NCBI GenBank assembly: GCA_965214435.1
Contig: OZ243960.1
Location: 558,001 to 622,000 of the forward strand
DNA from: Rubrobacter_A sp965214435
GTDB lineage: Bacteria > Actinomycetota > Rubrobacteria > Rubrobacterales > Rubrobacteraceae
DNA: 64,000 nt
Direction: 5' to 3'
Shown: piece after piece, positions 40,628-47,771 of the stretch
How positions within the stretch are numbered: position 1 is the stretch's first letter
Layout of the letters: each line of letters opens with the position of its first letter
Program-made: the position numbers and the translations under genes
Notes under the pieces: generated by a model
What the model was told of the DNA's origin: nothing
What the model saw: only the letters and a program-made list of their open reading frames with translations
Databases searched by the model: none

Positions 40628-42760
40628 ATGCAGACTAATATCCCATCCAGGCTGGGGCGGCTACCCGAGCTAGCCTACAACCTCTTCTGGACCTGGACCC
40701 CGGAAGCCCGGAGGCTCTTTTCCCGGCTGGACCCGGATCTCTGGTCCGAGACGGAGCGCAACCCGGTCCACCTGCTGCAGAAGACGGACAAGCTGGAAGC
40801 GGCTGCCGGGGACGCGGACTTCGTGGACGCCTACCACCAGGTCTTGCGGAGTTTCGACGACTATCTAGCAGGAAGGGAGACCTGGGTCGGCTACGCGTAC
40901 CCGAACCTGGAGGGACCGGTAGCCTACTTCTCCGCGGAGTTCGGGCTGCACGAGTCGTTGCCGATCTACTCCGGGGGCTTAGGCGTCCTGGCTGGGGACC
41001 ACATAAAAAGCGCCTCGGACCTCGGGCTGCCGCTCGTCGGGGTCGGTATCCTCTACGCCCAGGGGTTTTTCCGGCAGCGGATCGACGCGGATGGCCGCCA
41101 GCAGGAGATTTACGAGCCGTTCGACCCCGGCATCCGCCCCGTGAGGCCCGCCCGCAACCCGGACGGCGGCGAGGTGGTTGTTAGCATCGAGATGCCGGGC
41201 CGGGAGTTGTATTTGAAGGTCTGGAAGGTCGAGGTCGGCCGGAACACCGTCTTGCTGCTCGATGCGAACATCCCGGAGAACATCGAGGAGGACCGACAGA
41301 TCACCGCCCGCCTCTACGGCGGGGATAACCGCACGAGGATCGCCCAGGAACTCATCCTCGGGGTCGGCGGCGTGCGGGCGCTGCGGGCCACCGGCCTGCG
41401 GCCTGCCGTCTACCACATGAACGAGGGCCACGCGGCGTTCCTCGGCCTCGAACGTATCCGCGAGCTGGTCAACGCCGGAGCCTCCTTTGACGATGCCCGC
41501 AAGGAAGTTGCCGGGAGCACGGTGTTTACCACCCACACCCCGGTCCCGGCCGGCCACGACGCCTTTGCCCCGGACCTTTTCCACGAGTTCACTTCCGGCT
41601 GGCCCGCGCGGCTCGGCACCGACGATGAGGGACTACTGAACCTCGGCCGCGAGGAAGAAGACTGGGGACCAGTCTTTAACATGACCGTGCTCGCCATGGA
41701 GCTCTCGGCCGGCCGCAACGCCGTCTCGAAGCTACATCAGGAAGTCTCTTTAGACATGTGGAGCCACCTGTTCGTTTCCGAAGAGAACGGCCAGGCTTCC
41801 GGGGACCGGGTATCCACGGGACCGGAGATCACATCCGTCACCAACGGCGTGCACACCTGGAGCTGGCTCTCCGCCCCGATGGGCGAACTCTACGAACGCT
41901 ACTCCGGTGGCCGGGCCTGGCGCCGGTCGGTCCAGGAACCTTCCGCCTGGTCGTTTGTCGAGGAGATACCGCCCCGGGAACTCTGGGAGACCCACAACAC
42001 CGTGAAAAAAGAGATGGTCGACTTCGTAAACGAGCGGCTCCGGCTGCAGCGTGAGCGCACCGGCACCGATGCCCCGGTTCAGGAGCTGGACCCCGAAGCC
42101 CTGACCATCGGCTTTGCCCGGCGCTTCGCGACCTACAAGCGGGCCACCTTGCTCCTCCACGACCCAGACCGGCTCCGCGAAATCGTCAAGAACGCCGACC
42201 GCCCGGTGCAGTTCGTCTTCGCCGGTAAAGCCCACCCGGCCGACAGCCCGGCCAAGGAGTTTATCCGGGAACTCTACAAGGCAGCCGCCGAGGAAGACCT
42301 CGCCGGACACCTGTTCATCCTCGAAGACTACGACATGGGCGTGACCCGCTACCTGGCGCAGGGCGTAGACGTGTGGCTCAACAACCCGCGCCGCCCGCTG
42401 GAGGCCAGCGGTACTTCGGGCCAGAAAGCTTCCTTAAACGGCGCCCCGAACTTCAGCGTGCTCGACGGCTGGTGGCCCGAGGCGTACAACGGCCGTAATG
42501 GCTGGACCATCGGCGAGGAGAAGGAGTACCCAACCCTGGATCAGCAAGACGACGCCGACGCCGCCTCGTTCTACGAGACGCTGGAGAACGAACTGATCCC
42601 GACCTTCCACGACCGCAACCTCGACGGCGTGCCCGAGGCCTGGGTGTCGGTTATGAAAGAAGCCATAGGCACCGTAGCCCCGGTCTTCTCGACCCAACGT
42701 ATGGTCCGGGACTACATCCACCGGCTCTACGTTCCCCGGATGGCCGTCTCCAGGAGCTAG
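40628..42760 (+). CDS. glgP: Alpha-glucan (maltodextrin/glycogen) phosphorylase
   Basis: 710 residues from ATG 40628. Actinobacterial-type GT35 phosphorylase, shorter than the rabbit type. YFSAEFGLHESLPIYSGGLG (about 105-124) is the glucan-binding opening; HTPVPAGHDAF (about 330) lies in the active site; the pyridoxal-phosphate Lys is in GTSGQKASLNG (about 597-607), followed by NFSVLDGWWPEAYNG. Phosphorolyses alpha-1,4-glucan to glucose-1-phosphate. Stands alone; convergent with AlkA by three bases. Confidence 0.93.
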   Translation: MQTNIPSRLGRLPELAYNLFWTWTPEARRLFSRLDPDLWSETERNPVHLLQKTDKLEAAAGDADFVDAYHQVLRSFDDYLAGRETWVGYAYPNLEGPVAYFSAEFGLHESLPIYSGGLGVLAGDHIKSASDLGLPLVGVGILYAQGFFRQRIDADGRQQEIYEPFDPGIRPVRPARNPDGGEVVVSIEMPGRELYLKVWKVEVGRNTVLLLDANIPENIEEDRQITARLYGGDNRTRIAQELILGVGGVRALRATGLRPAVYHMNEGHAAFLGLERIRELVNAGASFDDARKEVAGSTVFTTHTPVPAGHDAFAPDLFHEFTSGWPARLGTDDEGLLNLGREEEDWGPVFNMTVLAMELSAGRNAVSKLHQEVSLDMWSHLFVSEENGQASGDRVSTGPEITSVTNGVHTWSWLSAPMGELYERYSGGRAWRRSVQEPSAWSFVEEIPPRELWETHNTVKKEMVDFVNERLRLQRERTGTDAPVQELDPEALTIGFARRFATYKRATLLLHDPDRLREIVKNADRPVQFVFAGKAHPADSPAKEFIRELYKAAAEEDLAGHLFILEDYDMGVTRYLAQGVDVWLNNPRRPLEASGTSGQKASLNGAPNFSVLDGWWPEAYNGRNGWTIGEEKEYPTLDQQDDADAASFYETLENELIPTFHDRNLDGVPEAWVSVMKEAIGTVAPVFSTQRMVRDYIHRLYVPRMAVSRS

Positions 42761-42763
42761 CAG

Positions 42764-43684
42764 TTACTTACCAGGGAGACCGCCGGAGATCTCGGCGGTC
42801 TCTCCCTCAAGCATTACCCGCAGGAGCAGCGTGACCCACGTCCGGTACGGCCGCCAGCGTTCCGCCATCTGTTGCAACTCCTCTGCGGACGGCGGTTCAT
42901 CGAGACCGTAGGCCAGCGCGACCGCCCTTCCGAGCCGGGGCTCACGGGCTGGCAAGCAGTCGGGGGCTCCGGCCCCGCGCAGCAGGATCAGGCCGGCCGA
43001 GAAGTCTCCAATGCCCGGGATCTCCTTTAGCTGCCGCAAAGCTTCGTCTACCGGCGACGAACGCAGGCGTTCAGCGTCCAGGTCTCCTCCGGCAGCCGCG
43101 CGGGCCACGCCTCGCAGGTACTCGACTTTCCGCCCAGACAGGCCCAGAAATCTCTCTAGTTGCATAAGCCGCCGCGGACCGGGAAACGCGGGCTCCGGCT
43201 CGCCGTGTATCCATACGATCTCTCCGAGTTCTTCCGCCAGGCGGCTTTTAATTTTCGCGGCCTGCACGATCCGGATGCGGTTGCCGATAACCGCCCACGC
43301 CGCGGCCTCATACGGCGAGTTAAAACACACCGGCCGCAGCCCCGGATACCGCTCCTGAATCCTCCCGACCACGGGGTCCGTCCGGCCTACCTCTACAAAA
43401 CAGCTCCCGTCCACATCCAGTGAGAGTATCCGCGCCACCTGCGAACGCACCACGCCGGCGTCCGCCTCCCCGAAAACCTCGCCCACGACGACCCCATTCT
43501 CGGAACGCACGCATACCCCGACGGCTTTTTCTCCGCCATCCGGGACGAATGCGAGGTGCAGGTGTCCCGCATCGTTACCCTCGTACGCCGCGGGAGCAAA
43601 ACCTTCCAGGAACTTTACGCTCTGCTCCAGCGAGTACGGGCCTACTGGCTGGAACTCGAACCGGGTGCTGAAGTCGTTAGCCAT
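42764..43684 (-). CDS. AlkA-type DNA-3-methyladenine glycosylase homologue
   Basis: 306 residues from ATG 43684, which overlaps the stop of the VOC gene by eight bases; a longer frame to 43750 only overlaps that gene. HhH-GPD domain about 115-290: hairpin LKEIPGIGDFSAGLILLRG (about 215-233), then DCLPAREPRLGRAV. In E. coli AlkA this place is DVFLPDDY, and the second D is the catalytic Asp238; here it aligns with Glu (AREP). N-terminal domain is AlkA-like but shorter (FEFQPVGPYSLEQSVKFLEG). Repair of alkylated bases is likely, provided the Glu can serve. Confidence 0.8.
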   Translation of the reverse strand: MANDFSTRFEFQPVGPYSLEQSVKFLEGFAPAAYEGNDAGHLHLAFVPDGGEKAVGVCVRSENGVVVGEVFGEADAGVVRSQVARILSLDVDGSCFVEVGRTDPVVGRIQERYPGLRPVCFNSPYEAAAWAVIGNRIRIVQAAKIKSRLAEELGEIVWIHGEPEPAFPGPRRLMQLERFLGLSGRKVEYLRGVARAAAGGDLDAERLRSSPVDEALRQLKEIPGIGDFSAGLILLRGAGAPDCLPAREPRLGRAVALAYGLDEPPSAEELQQMAERWRPYRTWVTLLLRVMLEGETAEISGGLPGK

Positions 43685-44039
43685 CGTGGATCGTGATCCC
43701 ATACCCGTCAGGGTCTGCGAACGTGAAGGTCCTACCGAAAGGCCCGTCAAACGGCTCCCGGACTACCTCAACCCCCGCGGAAACGAGCGAAGCGTGTAAC
43801 CCGTCGCTATACTCGCACCGCAGCCACAGCGCAACCCCCCACCCCAACCGCCCAACCGCGTCGAGGTCCACCACCGGCTCCCGGACCGCGAACGGCACCG
43901 GCTCCGTCTTGAAGACTACCGCGCTCGGAGGCCCCGCCGGGTCCACCTCAAGCCCCAGAAGCTCCTCGTAGAACCGCTGCGAAACCTCAAGGCTCCGAAC
44001 CTGCAACGCCACGAAATCCGGGCCGATCACCCTGTTCAT
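43677..44039 (-). CDS. Small VOC-superfamily protein
   Basis: 120 residues, ATG 44039 with AGAGGAG upstream. Single glyoxalase-like fold: GPDFVALQVRSLEVSQRFYE (5-24), VVFKTEPVPFAVREPV and the ending FGRTFTFADPDGYGITIHDG. Potential metal ligands include His near the C-terminus and Glu. Divergent from a MarR gene with a repeated operator between them, and co-translated with AlkA downstream. Could be a resistance or lyase protein controlled by that MarR. Confidence 0.85.
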   Translation of the reverse strand: MNRVIGPDFVALQVRSLEVSQRFYEELLGLEVDPAGPPSAVVFKTEPVPFAVREPVVDLDAVGRLGWGVALWLRCEYSDGLHASLVSAGVEVVREPFDGPFGRTFTFADPDGYGITIHDG

Positions 44040-44060
44040 TTACACTCCTCTCAGCTAAAC

Positions 44061-44098
44061 TTATCAAGATCCTGATAATAATATCAATACCCTGATAA
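44061..44098. promoter_or_regulatory. Twin MarR-type operators between VOC and MarR genes
   Basis: TTATCAAGATCCTGATAA (44061-44078) and ATATCAATACCCTGATAA (44081-44098) share ATCAA-n-A-n-CCTGATAA and start 20 bp apart, about two helical turns. Each contains TTATCA/TGATAA-type dyad arms. They lie 22 bp before the VOC start (minus) and 18 bp before the MarR start (plus), so one regulator could control both. Confidence 0.75.
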
Positions 44099-44115
44099 CT
44101 TTCAACAGGAGATTT

Positions 44116-44574
44116 ATGGAGAGTTCCAGTTTGGTAGAGGGCCGGGTAGGTTACGAGTTAAAGAGGGCGCAGTACGCGTTACGGGCACGAATGGACGAGG
44201 GGTTGCGAGGGATCGGGCTGACGACGCCGCAGTACGCGGCGCTCGTCGCGCTCGGGGAGGAGCCGGGGGCGTCCGGAGCGGGTCTCGCGCGAAAGTGTTT
44301 CGTGACGCCGCAGACGATGAACGGAATACTTACGAACCTGGAGTCGGCCGGGTTGGTCCAGCGGAAGCAACATCCGCAACACGGCCGGGTATTGCGAGCT
44401 TACCTTACGGAGAAGGGCGAAGAGGCTTTACCGCGGGCGCACCGGGTAGTAGAAGCGGTGGAGGAGCGGATGCTGGCGCCGCTAGAGCAGGGAGAGCGCC
44501 GGGACCTCGCGGAAGCGTTACGCCGGTGCACGGAATCGTTAAAGAGCGACCAAGTGGTATCAGAAGGGGCCTGA
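44116..44574 (+). CDS. MarR-family regulator
   Basis: 152 residues, ATG with ACAGGAGATTT. Winged HTH with TTPQYAALVALGEEPGASGA (about 35-54), recognition helix in KCFVTPQTMNGILTNLESAG (about 58-78) and the wing RKQHPQHGRVLRAYLTEKG. Probably autoregulates through the twin operators and also controls the divergent VOC/AlkA genes. Its stop codon is inside a perfect 16-bp hairpin. Confidence 0.9.
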   Translation: MESSSLVEGRVGYELKRAQYALRARMDEGLRGIGLTTPQYAALVALGEEPGASGAGLARKCFVTPQTMNGILTNLESAGLVQRKQHPQHGRVLRAYLTEKGEEALPRAHRVVEAVEERMLAPLEQGERRDLAEALRRCTESLKSDQVVSEGA

Positions 44575-44602
44575 CAGAACCGTGTGGGTTCTGTCAGGCC
44601 CC
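44566..44602. terminator. Perfect 16-bp hairpin, probable terminator
   Basis: GGGGCCTGACAGAACC, loop GTGTG, GGTTCTGTCAGGCCCC. All 16 pairs match. It spans the MarR stop codon (44572-44574) and lies 47 bp from the convergent aldo-keto reductase stop at 44649. No T-run follows, so termination would rely on the strong stem. Confidence 0.6.
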
Positions 44603-44648
44603 GGGTGATTCTCAGAGGGTGCAGGCTCTTTACTCGCCTGTAGACGTG

Positions 44649-45497
44649 TTAGCTGGGGACGTAGTCGAATACGTCCGGGTGCGGGCCGGTGCGACCGTCT
44701 TCGCCCTTGTCGAGCGCGGAGATCTCGTCCACGTCGTCCTGCTCCAGCTCGAAGTCGAAGAGGTCGAAGTTCTCCCGCATGCGCGAGGGCGTCACCGACT
44801 TCGGAAACACGATGTGGTCGAGCTGGAGATGCCACCGCAGGATAACCTGGGCCGGGGTCTTGCCGACCTTTTCGGCGATCTGGGCAACGGTGGAGTCGTC
44901 CAGAACGCCGCCCTGGGCTATCGGCGACCACGCTTCGGTGGCGATGCCGTGTTCCTGGCCGTAGCGGCGGGCAGCATCGTTGGTGAAGTAGGGATGAACC
45001 TCGATCTGGTTTATCGCCGGTACCGTGTCGGTTTCGGAGGCGAGACGCTCCAGATGATCCGGCTGGAAGTTGGACACCCCGATCGAGCGGGAGCGTCCGT
45101 CACGGTGGAACTCCTCCAGCGTCTGCCAGGTGGACACGTAGTCGCCGTTGAAGCGCGTCGGGAGCGGCCAGTGGATGAGAAAGAGATCCACGTAGTCCAT
45201 GCCGAGCTTCGAGAGCGTTGTGTCGAATGCCTCGCGGGCGTCACCGGGCTCGTGGAACGAGTTGTTAAGCTTGCTGGTGACGAAGATCTCGCCGCGGTCG
45301 ATCCCGGAAGTGCGGATAGCCTCGCCGACCTCGGCCTCGTTGCCGTACATCTCAGCGGTGTCGATGTGCCGGTAGCCGATCTCCAGGGCCTGGCTCACCG
45401 CCTCCACGGTGTCCTGCGGGTCTATCTGGTAAGTCCCGAAGCCGAGCTGCGGGATGGTGTTGCCGTCGTTGAGGCTGATGTTTGGAACCGTGCTCAC
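44649..45497 (-). CDS. Aldo-keto reductase
   Basis: 282 residues, GTG 45497 with AGGAG upstream. Family signature PQLGFGTYQIDPQDT (16-30), DTAEMYGNEAEVGEAI (about 46-61) with the catalytic Tyr and Asp, Lys in VTSKLNN (about 73-79), His in FLIHWPLP (about 106-113) and NADPH binding in FPKSVTPSRMREN (about 235-247). Soluble NADPH-dependent reductase of aldehydes and ketones, like the 2,5-diketo-gluconate reductase group. Divergent from PAP2. Confidence 0.9.
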   Translation of the reverse strand: MSTVPNISLNDGNTIPQLGFGTYQIDPQDTVEAVSQALEIGYRHIDTAEMYGNEAEVGEAIRTSGIDRGEIFVTSKLNNSFHEPGDAREAFDTTLSKLGMDYVDLFLIHWPLPTRFNGDYVSTWQTLEEFHRDGRSRSIGVSNFQPDHLERLASETDTVPAINQIEVHPYFTNDAARRYGQEHGIATEAWSPIAQGGVLDDSTVAQIAEKVGKTPAQVILRWHLQLDHIVFPKSVTPSRMRENFDLFDFELEQDDVDEISALDKGEDGRTGPHPDVFDYVPS

Positions 45498-45668
45498 GGT
45501 TGTCTAACTCCTTTATCTATCGTACCGTTTTCAAAGCCTGCAATACACTAGGATACCCTGGATTCACCCCTCGCAAAACCGGGCGTCCGTTGCGCGGCTT
45601 GCGATCGGGCTTGCTGTGGTCGCCTACAATACTCCCGGAGAGAAACCAAAGTCGAGGAAGAGCGGTAG

Positions 45669-46403
45669 ATGATCGGCAGAGCCTCCGAAAATGTGAAGCG
45701 CCTGGCGCGGAGGGCGGCGGAGCGTCCACCCGTGGCCGAAGTTCTGGGACTTTTCGCCGGTCTCGCGGTTTCTCTGGCGGCGCTGGTCGGCTTTACGGAG
45801 CTTGTCGAGGAGGTATTCACGGGTGAGAGCCGCCGGTTCGACCGGGCGGTGTTGATCTGGATAAACGCCACCTTCCCGGCTTGGCTCGACGGTCCGATGC
45901 GGGTAGTTACCGCCCTCGGCTACTACTGGGTAGTGATACCGCTCGCCCTGTTGAGCGCCTACGGTTTCTACAGCCGGGGGCTCGAAATATCGGCCGTCCT
46001 GATCCTCGTCTCCGCCGGCGGGGCCGCGGTGCTCGCCACGGTCTTGAAAAGCATATTCCAGCGGTCACGCCCGGAATTGTTTGACTCCGGGTACACGGCG
46101 TCGTTCTACTCGTTCCCGAGCGGTCACGCTACCATCGCCGTTGCGTTTTACGGCACCCTGGCCCTGCTCGTGGCTATACGTCTCCAGGGCTGGCGGCGGT
46201 GGGCGGTTGCGGTCGCGGGAGTCGCGGTTGTGGTGCTTATCGGGTTTAGTAGGCTCTACCTCGGGGTCCACTACCCGACGGACATTATCGCCGGGTACCT
46301 CGCCGCGGCGATCTGGACCGGCGCGGTCGGGGCGGTTCTCGTGTACCGGGAACTGCTCCACGATCTTAGAGAATGGCGGACGGAGAACCACCGGGTAAAG
46401 TGA
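45669..46403 (+). CDS. PAP2-family phosphatase
   Basis: 244 residues, ATG with GAGGAAGAG. Six hydrophobic segments. All three PAP2 motifs are present: KSIFQRSRPELF (about 120-131), SFPSGHATIAVAFYG (about 145-159) and GFSRLYLGVHYPTDI (about 193-207). Membrane phosphatidic-acid or undecaprenyl-pyrophosphate phosphatase; which lipid is not evident. Cytosolic N-terminus is Arg-rich. Convergent with the DoxX-like gene. Confidence 0.9.
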   Translation: MIGRASENVKRLARRAAERPPVAEVLGLFAGLAVSLAALVGFTELVEEVFTGESRRFDRAVLIWINATFPAWLDGPMRVVTALGYYWVVIPLALLSAYGFYSRGLEISAVLILVSAGGAAVLATVLKSIFQRSRPELFDSGYTASFYSFPSGHATIAVAFYGTLALLVAIRLQGWRRWAVAVAGVAVVVLIGFSRLYLGVHYPTDIIAGYLAAAIWTGAVGAVLVYRELLHDLREWRTENHRVK

Positions 46404-46432
46404 GTTTCTAGAACCTCCTGCCGGACACGGCG

Positions 46433-47554
46433 CTAACCCGAAGAAGTTCCGGTCTTTTCCGGGTCTTGGGACACGGAGTATTCTTCGTTGGCGCTGTTTA
46501 TCGGCAATATATTCAGCGGTCCTTCGCGGAGACCCCGGATCCAGAGCAACAGGTTCTTACGGCCCGGTTCCCAGATAAGGAGCACCGCCAAAATACCGTA
46601 GATCGGCAGGTGCCCGACAAGCTCGGAGTAGTCAAAGACCGTGAGCGTCAGGTTGACCGGCACCAGCGCGAGCACGACTATCTCCCGCACAAAGAAGTTG
46701 AACAGGATCGTCAGCCCGAGCAGCAGCTCCACGGAACCCGCCCCGAAGATAAACACCCTGTCCGGCAGCGGAATCCCGAGGGCGCTCGTAAAGTTCAGCG
46801 GGTAGTCCTGTAGGAACGCCTGGGCCAGCGGCAGGTTCGCAAACTTCTCGCTAAACGCCACCGCTATAAAGCTAATGCCGAGGCCCAGGCGCAGCGCGGG
46901 TATGGCATGAGGCATCGTCCTCTCCGGCGCTTCGGTGGCCGGAAAGAGCATCCGGTCGATGGATACGGGACCACGCCCGGCGAGAAAAAAGAACGCTGCG
47001 AAACCCAGAAACAGCGCGTTGTCGAGCATCGGCACGAGACCGACCAGCGGTATTCCGGCGAACCACACGGCCGCGAGGGCCGCGGCGGCGATGCGGGTGA
47101 ACGCCCCGTAGAACAGCGCGAGCGCGATAAACGTCTCGGCGAAACCGAGGAGGTTCGCCCATACTCCCGGCGGCTGATTATCGGGGGAGAACAGGTTGCC
47201 CTGCACGCCGTTTACCAGAAGCGGGACGGCGACGTGGACGCCCAGGATCAGGGGCACCAGACTGTAGAGTGCGCTCCGCCGCTCGTCCGTCGCCCCAAAA
47301 GCTCCCGGTCCCGGTATAAAGCTCCGTCCGCCCCGTGCCCGCCACAACAAACCGGCGGCCACGGTCGCGAAAAGTACGAGCCCGACAAACGTCATCGGCA
47401 GCGGCTGGAAGAACAACCCCCATTCGAGGTCTTTAGCGGAGGTATCCTCAAACCACTTCACGTGCGCGAAAGCCGGCTCCGCCGCGACCGCCGCAACCGC
47501 GAGTGCCATGACGGAAACTGCGCCGCCCGCAATAAACCTGAATAGATGAGACAT
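46433..47554 (-). CDS. DoxX-like multi-pass membrane protein
   Basis: 373 residues. Signal-peptide-like start (VSVMALAVAAVAAEPAFAHV, about 13-32) followed by at least eight helices. The second half (about 220-360) resembles DoxX/terminal-oxidase-associated proteins: LRLGLGISFIAVAFSEKFAN, VELLLGLTILFNFFVREI, YGILAVLLIWE. The N-terminal HVKWFEDTS after the signal peptide is probably outside the cell. The role is uncertain; DoxX-related proteins sit near thiosulfate or superoxide-related membrane oxidoreductases. Isolated; no partner in operon. Confidence 0.75.
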   Translation of the reverse strand: MSHLFRFIAGGAVSVMALAVAAVAAEPAFAHVKWFEDTSAKDLEWGLFFQPLPMTFVGLVLFATVAAGLLWRARGGRSFIPGPGAFGATDERRSALYSLVPLILGVHVAVPLLVNGVQGNLFSPDNQPPGVWANLLGFAETFIALALFYGAFTRIAAAALAAVWFAGIPLVGLVPMLDNALFLGFAAFFFLAGRGPVSIDRMLFPATEAPERTMPHAIPALRLGLGISFIAVAFSEKFANLPLAQAFLQDYPLNFTSALGIPLPDRVFIFGAGSVELLLGLTILFNFFVREIVVLALVPVNLTLTVFDYSELVGHLPIYGILAVLLIWEPGRKNLLLWIRGLREGPLNILPINSANEEYSVSQDPEKTGTSSG

Positions 47555-47710
47555 GTAATCCCCCTGCTGTATGAAACGCCTTACGACCCGCGGTGTTTTA
47601 TCCGGGCCGTAGTATTAATGTACCTCCGGGTACGTTCCCGGGTTGGGAGAGCGCTTACTGAGTTACAGGGTTTAGGCCCCGCCGGCGTGAGGGGTTACAC
47701 AAGATAAGGT

Positions 47711-47743
47711 AAAAGAAAAGCTCCCCGGTAAGTACCAGGGAGC
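47711..47743 (-). terminator. Rho-independent terminator of the Clp gene
   Basis: Read on the minus strand: GCTCCCTGGTACTTACCGGGGAGC, then TTTTCTTTT, 28 bp after the Clp stop at 47772. Ten base pairs with one mismatch and a small loop, and a good U-tract. Confidence 0.85.
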
Positions 47744-47771
47744 CTCTCGTAAAGTTGCTGCCGTATTGCTT

